Positions 1 to 11,161 of a stretch of 64,000 bases of DNA are shown piece by piece. The notes below the pieces were generated by a model, which ran no database searches, was not told where the DNA came from, and worked only from the letters and a program-made list of their open reading frames with translations. The number at the start of each line of letters is the position of its first letter. Positions within the stretch are counted from its first letter, which is position 1. Made by a program: the position numbers and the translations under genes. This stretch comes from Lineus longissimus (taxonomy: Eukaryota > Nemertea > Pilidiophora > Heteronemertea > Lineidae): contig NC_088312.1 of NCBI RefSeq assembly GCF_910592395.1, positions 15,573,792-15,637,791 on the forward strand, read 5' to 3'.

Positions 1-236
1 TTTCTGCCAGTTGGCTGAAAAGAGTGGAAATATCAAAGTCTGTCTAATTTGTCGATTAAAAAAAAATTTCCGTGGTCAATCACCATTTTATTTTTCACCA
101 TTTACTTGCCCGACTGTCCGGAATAACATAATCTAAATTTCAGATTCACAACACCACGCGTTCTTTGATGCGTCGCGGTCAAACATTGACAATTTAACTG
201 CTAAAAGGCTTAAAAAATCAATTGTGGTCTTGTCTC
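1..236. mobile_element. MITE-like element, copy 1, cut by window edge
   Basis: Bases 1-236 match 988-1,223 without a visible difference, including a run of nine A. The copy ends in the same GTGGTCTTGTCTC terminus, after which the two sequences diverge at once. It is therefore the right part of a second copy, not an LTR of one element. Its left end lies outside the window. Confidence 0.65.
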
Positions 237-784
237 TATTTACACTACATTTTGGGTCAATATAGTGAAAAATTTGAATGTGCTCAAATCACTCTAATTC
301 ATTTAGAATATTGTATTGCTGATGATTTAAGGTCAAAACAAGCTAAAATAATGAGAAAAAAACTTAATTTGACCCAAATAAGAGTCAACCTAACCCCGGT
401 CTAAGTTCGGTTTCATTTTTACAAGTCTTGTTGTGTTGCCATTCATTTTGTAATTTCTTTGAAACTGCTTAGGCCTTGATTCTGAAAGTTGTGCCCTAAG
501 CAGCAAAGATATTCCTAAATCACATCCTAAAGTTTCAGCTCCATAGCTTGCTTATTCTGGCCAGGGCAGGTCTTTGAATTTGGTGCTGTTGGGTGCAAAA
601 TCATGACTTTTTGTCGATTTTGTCCTCTTTCGTCGCTTTGGCACAGTTGTACCACTCTTTGAAATGTCTCTCATTTCTCCAAAAATGTCCAGATATGACT
701 TTCCTTTGTTGGAGAGTTGTGGGATGTCATGTACATAAGTTTGAAAAAAATCTCAAAATGTTAACCCCTGAAATGTACCTTCAT

Positions 785-1223
785 TGAGACAAGACCACTA
801 ATGAATATTCATAGGTTGGAGGGTCCAGGCCTATCTATTAGACGAGTGCATGTTTTTTACTCTCAAGTACATATTTGGAGAGGTATTGAAAAAATATTTG
901 TTGTGGCAAGTCTACAGATATAAAGAAATTATTTGATGAAAAAATTAATTTCGAATTTTGCTAATTGGGTAATAGGGTTTTGAGTTTTTTCTGCCAGTTG
1001 GCTGAAAAGAGTGGAAATATCAAAGTCTGTCTAATTTGTCGATTAAAAAAAAATTTCCGTGGTCAATCACCATTTTATTTTTCACCATTTACTTGCCCGA
1101 CTGTCCGGAATAACATAATCTAAATTTCAGATTCACAACACCACGCGTTCTTTGATGCGTCGCGGTCAAACATTGACAATTTAACTGCTAAAAGGCTTAA
1201 AAAATCAATTGTGGTCTTGTCTC
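785..1223. mobile_element. MITE-like element, 13-bp TIRs, copy 2
   Basis: The left end GAGACAAGACCAC (785-797) is the exact reverse complement of the right end GTGGTCTTGTCTC (1,211-1,223). The flanking bases read ATT on both sides, a possible 3-bp target duplication. There is no coding capacity. Its right 236 bp are identical to bases 1-236. Confidence 0.6.
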
Positions 1224-4003
1224 ATTGACATCATGGTATTCAATAATGGTCAGAAGAAAAATATTCTCCCAAAAAGGGTCATAGGAATACCTGAACAATG
1301 AATGAACAATGAATGAACAATGTCAACACTAATTGATCTTCTTCAAAAATTATTTCAGTGAATTCAAATGACTTGTTAGGCTGCAGAAGCGATATTGACT
1401 TAAGGTATCTGTTCACCTGATGAGCATCACAGCAGAATCACTCCCCTTGGTTTGTACATGAAAGGTCATTAAAAAGTGTTACAGGTAACTACTTGGCAAT
1501 ACCAACAGCTTGTGGTTGAAACTTCCCAATGTGGTTCAATGATTTACAGATGTGCTGCAGTTATGATGATCACCATTGATGCGATTAGCTTCATGTAGCC
1601 ATCTGATGATCTTATACGCACCCACTGTCTGAGATTTTTTTGTAGCAGTAGCTGGATAGCCAGCCATGGGTAGTGCACCAACTATCCATGTGTGGCTTAA
1701 CAGAAAGATGAGTAAGGGTGCTCATGAACTGCCTCACAAACGAGTGATTTTTGATGCTGAGACCTGTGATTATGATAACATGCAACAACAATCTCTTGTT
1801 TGTGGTGGCAATCGCAGGTGCTAAACGACAAAAACCCGTCATCAGCCCGACCTGTGATGAATGTCAGACCAACTTGATTTAATGGCAGCACCCTGTGAGA
1901 AGCAAGTGACAGGTCGCTTGTTTGTATTGAAAATTGGGCAGTATAACCTGCGTGATCCTGGCTCTTCATTCAACCAATTGACGGCTGCTTTGCAAGGACA
2001 TCTGACACAATGTCATTTGTTTGCGGAGGACAGTCTCTCAATTTTTGGGGGAAACCCTTCAACATCCCAGTATATCCCTAACCTTAACCCGAGCCCCCGT
2101 TTTTTTCCCCAGTGATTCCATCTATCTTCTTTTTAGGAAACCGCAGAATTACACCCTTTGGATCCAATGTCACTTTGGCAGATTTAATGTTTTTACAAGG
2201 GGAATGGTTTTTGTTCTCGTGGTCAGGGTGCATGGATGGGTCAGAAATCGTCTTCATCAGTGGATTGTGTTAGAAGTCTTTCAGAGTCACTAATTGGGGC
2301 AGAGCCTACGTCTAGGTACTCCCTTCTGTGTATGAACAGTGGCTCGCGATCATCCCTACGATCTCTGTTCTTGTTCATTGGACGACAATCATGACAATAA
2401 ATCGCATGAGATCTGATAATGTCTGCAATTGTGAGATTAAAACCTTGGCAAACAATACAGATAAGATCTTTATTGCCCATATCCTGCAATAAATAATTGT
2501 AGAACATTTATTTCTACATTTAGTATTATTTGAATTCAAGAATATCATAAATTTGAAGAAAAAAATCTGAAAGAAGCCTTATTTATCCCTAAATGTCCAC
2601 CTTTCAGGGTCCCAAAGGTAATCATATCTGGCTTTTCTCTAAATATGTTAGTAAGCGTCAGGCTTATTTCTAATATCAGTCAGTGTTTGAAAAGGTGTGG
2701 AACTGACTGAATAATTTTTTAAAATGAGTGTTTCAAGATTTTTGGAAATGTCATTTGTTACTTTTTCTCTGCATTTTCATGCATCGATCGATGGAGTGCC
2801 CTCTCAACAAGAACTGGTGAATTATCTGCTTCATGTAATTTGTAATTTCATGTTCTTTTTTCCTCAATAAAAAATATTCATTACCAAAAAAAGAACTGGT
2901 AAACCACATTATGCCCATTCAGCATTATCGAAAAAGACACCACCTTTTAGGCTATATATGTCACCATTAGCCCTGAACCTAGCTTAATTCCCTGGGTTTG
3001 TCCTTGGGACAAGTAACAAGGATTATCGGCCCAGAATTAGTCTTCAATTTGTGTTGGTGGCCATATTCTCCTGAGAACTTAGAAGAATCATCTAGTTAAT
3101 AGGGTCTATCAACATCATGTCATACACAACAAGGGATTATAGAACTGTATTTTTGAAAAGTTTGATATTCAGGTGTTGTTCTGCTGTTAAAGCGCATCAT
3201 CACATAGACGTAGAAGACACAGAATCTTGATGACCTGAACAGTCATCTACTCTTTTGAGGTACATAACATCCAAACTCAACCTTTTCTTTTCACGGTGTA
3301 GAATCAGAATTTTGAGAAGATAAGGGGTAAAAAGTGATTTTGATTTGATAAGGCTCTAGTATTTTAACAATGTCGGTCATCTTCCTGACAAACTATACTT
3401 GTGTGGATATTAGGCCAATTCCAACCAGAACTTGAAGATGAAGATCATACATTGCTCTTCATGTCCGTGCTCCATCTGTCTTACATTCCAACCAGGTTTC
3501 ACATAGTTCAGTCAATTGAGGGGTGACCTATCGTGCTTTATTGGTCAAATCATTTCTGCTCTTTGGCCCATTTAAACTCCAAAATGCGAACTGTTCTCTC
3601 ATGTGATTGTATTCTTTGATGTTCAATATTCCCTCTGTCTTCAAAACATTGTTTCTCTGGCTTTGCTTCATTGTTTTGAGAGTGTTTCCCATCTCTCCAA
3701 ATCATTACGATTTAAACCACCTGATTATTTGAACAGATTGTGACGTGTTCTTCACCAATGAACCCAGTCAGGGGGACATTACTGGCAGGCTCCTACATCT
3801 TGACTAATATGTAACCAAAGACTTTAACAGACTTAAAATGAAATATACCTAATTTTACATTGTGGGTTGTGTGCCCACATAGGATTTAATATTGCGATAA
3901 CAACTATTAAATCATCTAAACAGCTTAAAAAAAGTAAGTTCCTGTTATAATGACTGGTCATATTCTCTAAAGTATCAACATCAGAGATATGACAATTGTG
4001 GAT

Positions 4004-4523
4004 TTTATTCCCATTTTGCCCCTTCCCAATTCATCCCTTTCCCATTTTGCCCCTTTTCCATTCCCCCCTGTCCCATTCCGATCCTTTCCTGTTTTGCCCC
4101 TTCTTCCCATTTTGCCCCTTCTCATTTCGCCCCTTCTCGTTTTGCACCCATTTAATTCCAGTTTTGCCCCATCTAATTTTTTAGCTCACCTGGCTGAGGT
4201 TATGTTGAAACGTCTTGTCATCATCCGTCGTCAAAAATGGTGGCACGTTCGCTCACTATTGAGTCAAGAAAGTTGAAACTTGGTGTGTGGATGTGAAGCC
4301 TGGTTGTTGACCAGCAATACAAATTCCGTGTTCATAAACTGTTAGGCAAAAAACACTATTTTAAATGCATAAATGAACACAGAAATGGGAAAGGGGCGAA
4401 ATGGGAAGGGGTGAAGTGGGAAAAGGGTGATTTGACAATGGGGCGAATTGGGAAGGGGCGAGATGGGAAAGAGGTAAAATGGGAATAATTTAGGGGGAAA
4501 GTGGGAAGGGGCGAAATGGGAAG
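4004..4523. mobile_element. Foldback-like repeat with CCATTTTGCCCC tandem arms
   Basis: The left arm (about 4,004-4,176) is an imperfect tandem array of a roughly 15-bp unit around CCCATTTTGCCCCTT. The right arm (about 4,384-4,523) carries the complement, around AAGGGGCGAAATGGG. The 200-bp core starts with TTAGCTCACC, like the dispersed repeat family elsewhere in the window. I could not define a convincing target duplication. Confidence 0.55.
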
Positions 4524-7500
4524 ACAGTCACCCAATTTTGGGATATTATCACTATGATCTTAGGGTGAATTGGTGGAATGGACAAATGCTTATCAATTAT
4601 TGCATGTGAATGAACCTACATGTAAATTTAATGAAAAAGTCTCTGGTTTAAAAAAAGCTTGTCCCTTTCCATAAATGTATTCTTGGTAATTACAAACAAA
4701 TATTTGCTCTCAAACCTATGGGGACCAACTTGAACAGGCAGTGTATCGTTGAGTGACTGACCTGACACATCTGAATGATTTGACAATTTCCTATTTAGGT
4801 GTATTAATTCGGACAGTTTTTCTAGTTTAACATGTTAAAAGCTTGTGCGAATTTATCATGAAGAAGGACATGAGGACGTCTGGAAGTCATTAAGTAACAT
4901 TAGCACACAGCTGTAATCACTGGATGAACTGGACCAAAGTTTAGAGAACTGCCAAGGACAGGAGGAAGTGGCAAAATCTTGTTGGCGACCTATGCTCCAC
5001 TTGGAATAACAGGGTTTAAGTCAAGTTAAAGTAATCGCTAGTTTTCATCGAAGGCAACAGCAGTAAGGCGAAAACGAGCGATTTTCGTCGAATGTTGTAG
5101 CAATCTGAAACACACTCATTTCTGGAGCGCTTAAAACTTGTTGATGTATCAACGTCATGAAGTAAAGTAACTATCTGTAACAGGAAGAACTTCACCTGTC
5201 AAGTGGCCATTTCTTTTTGGTCTGCACTCACTGATGAAACAAATGCCCTGTTGGCAGCAAAAGTTTCCAGGCCTATTTCAGGGTCTTCATTCATGGTATA
5301 TTTTATGGACTGTAGAAAACAACATTAATCTTTAGCAGTGGCAGATGGGACATCCATCACCTGAAACTGGTACATGATCTCCCTGCTTATTCTGAACATG
5401 TTCGCCTCTGCTCGGTAGCATGTACATGTAGCTTTATGATATACATCGATAACTTATTCCAGGTACTGTGCATTGGCCAACCAGAATAAAACCAAACAAA
5501 GGTTTTTACCGAAAACTGCAGTGACCTCTAAGACAGTACTGTGATTCCCAGAACAATCTGAAGGTTCTCAAGTGACCAGATAAAAAATAAGTCAAATTTT
5601 GATGGCTTCTTTGGAGAAACTTTGGTTTGAGGCATATGGAATCACCAGCAATGTTTGGATGTTAGGCGAGACTTTTTTTATACCTTTGTTAGTGTGCCCG
5701 CCGCTAGGCGATTAACTGAAAATGTGAAAAAATATGTATTTTTCTTTGGTCATTTAGTGAGCCTGCTGCACTCAAAATCGCCGAAAACCGAGAGACAAAA
5801 ATCTTTTTATTTTTGTCACGACCACCGCCCAGGTCCACGAAGCCCGAGTGCAAAATTTGACAACCACCGCACTGTGGAGCTGGTGGTGAACTCATTTAAA
5901 GCTCAGGTGCTGTATTAGCTTAAAAAGTTCTGTTAACCAATATGGAGGCAAGCACTTAATATTTCTAAACCCTGAGCTGGACAAGGCATTTCAGGTAATG
6001 GCAACCAATTCACAAAAAAAATGATAACAACACAATGAATCAAGGTAGAGCCAATCAAGTATACATTTTCCAAAAGCTCATAGTGTTATCTGAATGTTCC
6101 CGATTTGATATTGAGAAAGAAACATAGTTTAATCACTAAAAAGGGACTTATTCACCAAAAAGGGCCCCTCACAATATGCACTGTAGTTCTCTGGATTGAA
6201 ACAAGAGATGACATACTATCAAATAAAGTCATAAACTAACCCCTATTCTCTATACTGGATTTTATAATTCATGTTTTTGTAGCATCCTCCATAGCTGGTC
6301 TGGTCCCTCCCTCAGAAACCCCCCAAAAAATACATCGAAAAGATGAAATCAATCACACAAAGGCGAGAAAACAATTCTTCACGGCTCCACGGTGATAACT
6401 GATGACGTTATGGGGATTCCCCATTGTAGCGGGTGATTCAAATAGCATACCCGTTTTCAGCTTTTTAAAAGGCTACGGCGTACTCCGTAGGTGCCCTCAT
6501 ATGGGTTAATAAAGCAAAATAGAAACTTTCACTTTGAAATAAAATTCTTTTTATTTCTTCCTCCACTGAGCTGCCTCTACAGAGCAACATTTTTATTTTT
6601 ATTTTCATTCCACCCTCCTCAGCTTGTCCTTGGATGAAAAAGCACAGTAACCAAGATTAAAAAAAGTCTCGCCTTATTCTTAGCTGTTCAAAATTCCATG
6701 GCGATGATAAGCAAGGGTCCAAAAAGTACATCCATGGCAATCCCAAAGAAGAGGTTGACCAAGACTGTAGGTCGTTGAGGCTACATATGGGAAGGTGGTC
6801 AGCTGAGCACATATGACTTGGTGGGGTGCTGACTGGATGGCACCAGGCTACCATATTCTGTCAATATCATCAGACATGCAGTAGACTGATGATAATTGGT
6901 AATACATCAGCTAGGTTGTAGCAGGCCGAGGGTATGATAAACAGATAGACATGACTACTCGTATCGCAGCTGTTATTTTTTGGCTTGGGCGTGTACATAC
7001 AAAACACTTCGTTAAATGTTGATATCTCCTTGCCACCCTTTTTTTCTGAAATGTTGAAAACTTCCCAATTGAACCTCTGTAATATTCCAGTAATTCTGTG
7101 GAGCATAAGGGTCATCTTGCGATGTGAGAGATTTTAGGGGAAGAGGGTCTGGGTGCCTGGAATTCCCTCAAAACCTATTATGAATTTTGAATCATATCTT
7201 CGTTACAACTCGGACACTAATGCTAGCTGTCTCCTTTGATTACGAACTCTAAGCTCATTAGTTCGCCCAAGTTAATGATAGCCTGGTACCAACTGTTTAC
7301 CTTGTCTTATTTGTGTGCTATTCTGCCTTGTCTTCCTTAATTAACTCAGTGATGATGTAAATACCTGGGGTCTGACACCTGTATCTCACAGCTGCTTGTC
7401 CTCATCTGGTTGCAAGGATAGATTCTTGCCTGTTCGTGAGATGTTTCTCTTACCTAAGCTTGGAGTAATGATTTAGGAATGTGTTATGGTTCAAGTTGCT

Positions 7501-7689
7501 TTCTCCTTTTTCTTATATAGATGTACTTCTTCTTGTCTTCCCATCTTTGACGCTGAAGAGTTTTCTGGTAGCTTACCGTAGAATAGTATCTGTCATCATC
7601 ATCAGGCGTAAACCTTTGGCCAAACAACAGCGGCATCTTTCTCTGCCACCAGCTACCGATCATAAACCTTGCACACATGAAACCCGGCC

Positions 7690-7915
7690 GGCCCTGGGTC
7701 AGCTGGCCTCAGAGAGTTTTAATGGCATTCTCCACTTGGCCACCAGGAGACCAAATCTGACAACATGCTATTTTATACCATGGGTAGATCTAGCAATCAT
7801 ACATAATTTGTCACTTAGGTTTTGTCACTTAGGTTTTTGATGTGACCTACTTTTCAAAGGTCACTGAGGTCAACCAGAATTAATTGGCCATTTGGCCATT
7901 CTAAACTATGGCATG
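7690..7915 (+). repeat. Degenerate fragment of AGCTCACC-type dispersed repeat
   Basis: The fragment contains TTGGCCACCAGGAGACCAAA, then GTGACCTACTTTTCAAAGGT and GGTCAACCAGAATTAATTGG. The same order of strings occurs in the better preserved copies near 34-37 and 46-49 kb. It is in plus orientation, with both ends lost. Confidence 0.55.
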
Positions 7916-8649
7916 TTCCTTAACTGGAGTGACCATAAGGTAACTAAGAGTAAAGAAATTATATAAAACAGAATTTAATATTTTATACATGTAAATTAAG
8001 CTTTTCGTCAGAACGTGGGAAAAACTTTTGGCGCACCCATTGATCTTGAGTAATGAGGCAAGGGTTAAAATTGAACCCCAAATGCGTTTGGTCCACAGAT
8101 AATACAGTATTTGTTTCTTCTTTGAATACTTTAAATGGTGGTAGGTTCCTTCGCTTATGGTTACAGCCTAATGGCAACTGTATGATTCAAGCTAGTTACT
8201 GACCATGACTAATACCAGGTAATGAGACTGTCATCAACTGTCAACCTCTGGCATAGTATATAAAGGAGGGAAATCTAACTCATTTTACAAGGGGCCTTTT
8301 TCCAAGAAACTGAAACCTTGCAAGTTGGACCTCTAAATTGACTGCTCTGTTGGGTATATTAGCTTTAGCCGATCTGAAAGCCAGCAGGAATTGGCTGTAC
8401 AACTTAATTAGGGATGAAAAGGGAAAGGTTAAAAATGGAGATGACTCAAAACTGCAGCTTCTTCACGTGGTATCTTTCTGTTATAAACCATAAACTCACC
8501 AGACAGAGGTCTAAAGGGTATTAACTATTTAACCATGTGGCTGCCCAGTTTACTCGTATCAACAGACTCATCAGTGTAAACTACTGTAAACTGGGAAATA
8601 TTTGTGGTTATCATAGTTTGATGACAATGTAAGAATATTTTCAAATTAC

Positions 8650-9365
8650 TTTTTACCCCTCAGCCTTTTAAAAAGGGGTGTTGTCGAGGCGGGTGCTGTC
8701 AGTCTGTGTGTCGACGAGTCTTGCCGTCTGTCGATTGAACTCGTTTCAAGAGCCTATCTCCGTAACCTTTCATCTCTGGGTGGTTCAAAGGTCTTCTGGG
8801 GCTATTGTGCCTTTTGGCAGTTTCAACGATTTTTGAACTACACTCGGCCTCAGGGGGCGCTTCATGTGAAAAACACTACTTTTGGCTATATCTTATGAAT
8901 TATGCTAGCTAAAAACATGAAATTTTTACTGTGGACACTGCTCATGAGACTACATCTCATAATACCCGAGTTTTTGATTTGACCTACTTTTCAAGGCCAC
9001 AGGGGTCAAATAACATAAATTGATCGTAATTGATTTACGGAGCATATCTCTGTAACAATTGAGGCTAGGCTTTTCATCTTTGTGTGGTTTGAAGGTCTTA
9101 TAGTGCCATTGTGCCTTTTGGCACTTTTGATAATTTTTGAACTACGCTTGGCCCCAGGAGGCATTTCGTGTGAAAAACTACTTTTTGCTATATCTCATGA
9201 ATGCTGCCAGCACTTTTGCTCATCAGCCAAAAAGATCCCTTTTTCTCACGAACTATCTGTAGCTATATCTCATGAATGATGCACGTAGTCTACTAAGCCA
9301 ACTTTACTATTATGTTTCCTTAAGCGTGTGTGGGCTTAGAGGTTATGCCCACTTTGCGATGCTAT
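8650..9365 (+). repeat. Divergent dispersed repeat with internal duplication
   Basis: Shared strings include TTTGATTTGACCTACTTTTC, AAGGCCACAGGGGTCAAAT and a CTGTCGATTG start. Two halves repeat the series: CATATCTCTGTAAC or a close variant, then GGTTNRAAGGTCTT, then GTGCCTTTTGGCA, then TTTTTGAACTACNCT. These lie at about 8,745-8,890 and 9,035-9,200. It is non-coding and in plus orientation. Confidence 0.5.
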
Positions 9366-9479
9366 TTTTTATTTTTGTGAATTTGCCGGTCGCAAAAATC
9401 AGGAAATTATAATCTATGCCAGTATAGAATTAGAGTAATGAACAATACTGGGACTGCCCAGTTTACTAGTAGTTCAGGA

Positions 9480-9700
9480 ACGCTTGATTATGTTAGAAAT
9501 CGTTCTAAAGTTGGATTGATATAATGACATCACCTGCTAGTTCATGGGATCCTTGATGAGTGTTAGAACATTCAGAAATAAAACTTTAGTTGGAGTTGCT
9601 GGAATGATGTCATTTAGTTGACACCAGCTAGTTTGTGGGACCTTAATGAATGTGAGAACATTCAGAAACCATTCCTGAGTTGGAGTTGATAGAATTACCT
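9480..9700. repeat. Tandem array, about 3 units of 75-85 bp
   Basis: Units share TGCTAGTTCATGGGATCCTT or a variant, then GTGTTAGAACATTCAGAAA, then AGTTGGAGTTG and a TGATGTCATTTAG-like end. Conservation falls off at the first unit. Confidence 0.5.
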
Positions 9701-11010
9701 CATTTAGTCATGAGAGGCAGGTAAATCACTTGTCCACCCGGCATGGGATGTGCTTCTCAAAGTCATCATGATTACTTTAAATTTACTGATGCTGTTAATG
9801 CTACAAGACTAGATGATATTGTCAGTTGATGCAACACGGATAACTATACAAGGTGACTTATTCATGATGTAATACCGAGGTGCTAATGTTGTATTCAGAC
9901 ATTATTGGCAATATTGTATCTGATTAATTAGGAGAGGCAATTTCTGCCTTATCATTGGTAAATCCCAATGCTGGTCACATTGTAGACTGTGCGTCTCTCC
10001 AATGCCTAATGAGACGACGAGTCAGATAAGTCATGAGGAAGATTGTGAACCTGGGCAGCATGCCGACCACATCATCAATGAACCTCTAACATGATCAAGG
10101 CAAACTAATCAAAGTGTGTGATTAACTCAGAGGCTGCAATGGCCAATAAGATAGTGTCTCAAATTCCCATGTGGTTTTATGGGAGGAATATGTCTGGACA
10201 TGAATTGTCCTTTCTCGCAAATTTTTTCATTTATGGCCATTTTCTGTCTCACCAATATGGGTGGTTAGGTGTGGCAAATGTAGCTCGTGAGAAAATGGAT
10301 GATTGTAGCCCGCCAATGCTATATGGGCGCTATGATCACCTGCTGGGTGAGCTATTCACTTTAATGATTTATGTTGTCTCCTCGCTTGTTGTGGAGTTCG
10401 ATGAGTCACCTTCTTGTTCATTAGCCACGCTAATTGATGGAACAGGTGCTGATTGACAGAGATTGTAAGGCTGCTGGGAATTCTCAATGTCTGTCACAGC
10501 TGCCTGACTCAATGATGTGGTACTCCACCTTTATAATTAAGGTTTCTCATTTGAAATCTGAAACAAAAAAGTGAGAAATAAAAAATTAGTACAGAAGTGT
10601 CTCTGCATTAGATCTTGTTTGTACTGCTGCATATGAACACAACCAGTAATGTGTTTTGTAAAACATATGGGGCATTTGGTACACACTTTGAAATTACTGC
10701 AGCTACAGAATTACTCGCTTCAGATCAGGTGCAGATCAGGGGGGAAGGGGGGTGCACCAGATGCAGCCCCTGCCATAATTCATGAAGACCTTTGAATTTG
10801 GCCATGAAAGTTTGGAACATATCAGAAATTTAAATGAGTAATGCAGTGCACACCCCTCTTTTTCTGGCTCCTGAAATATGGGAATGTATGTATATAATGC
10901 TTACTTATCCAGTGGAGATTTTTTATTTTCAGTATACAAATGGGGCTCAGGGGACTTCTCATTATAACAACTGTCTTTCTAACTACTATAATGTATCTTT
11001 TTTGTTACAG

Positions 11011-11161
11011 ATGTAAACCAAAAATTAGAACTTCCCCGCTCCACTGTCAGAAAGGCTTTGAATCTCCTAGAAGAAAACGGTGAATTCACATTTTTAGCAA
11101 TCATCAAACAAAGAAGAAGAAACTCAGGAACGATATTCTCAATTTCAAAAGGAACAGAAAG
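11011..11161 (+). CDS. NELL: NELL exon a: TSPN/LamG middle part
   Basis: This 151-bp exon follows a polypyrimidine tract ending TTTTTGTTACAG and ends at GAAAG|GTACC. The first two bases complete a codon, so the preceding exon must end with one extra base. It encodes [19 protein letters not shown], then [13 protein letters not shown] and [10 protein letters not shown], matching the part of the NELL TSPN domain that reads hEFTILVTLKQ...NSGVILSI. It is the first recognisable exon in the window, and the position of its start matches the known NELL boundary just after the FLFQ motif. Confidence 0.92.

Larger units (their letters stand above)
1..11010. other. 5' flank or upstream intron without recognised exons
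   Basis: I found no NELL N-terminal exon (signal peptide, AFLFQ end) and no other gene. The open frames here are short, lack family resemblance and are interrupted by repeats. The stretch holds two copies of a TIR element near the left edge, a foldback-like repeat at 4.0-4.5 kb, degenerate dispersed repeats near 7.7 and 8.7-9.4 kb and a short tandem array near 9.5 kb. The remaining sequence is AT-rich and unassigned. Confidence 0.6.

Noticed and set aside
1-1223. LTR retrotransposon with direct repeats at 1-236 and 988-1,223
   Set aside because: The second copy belongs to a unit bounded by 13-bp inverted repeats at 785 and 1,223, and the sequence between the copies is non-coding. Two MITE copies explain the data better.
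5960-5996. Possible upstream NELL exon ending KAFQ before GTAATG
   Set aside because: The phase is wrong: exon a needs a donor leaving one base, and this leaves none. The sequence before it has no TSPN resemblance.
10118-10456. A 112-codon open frame just upstream of exon a
   Set aside because: No domain or NELL similarity, no splice context that would join it to exon a, and internal strings look like AT-rich intron. Treated as chance.
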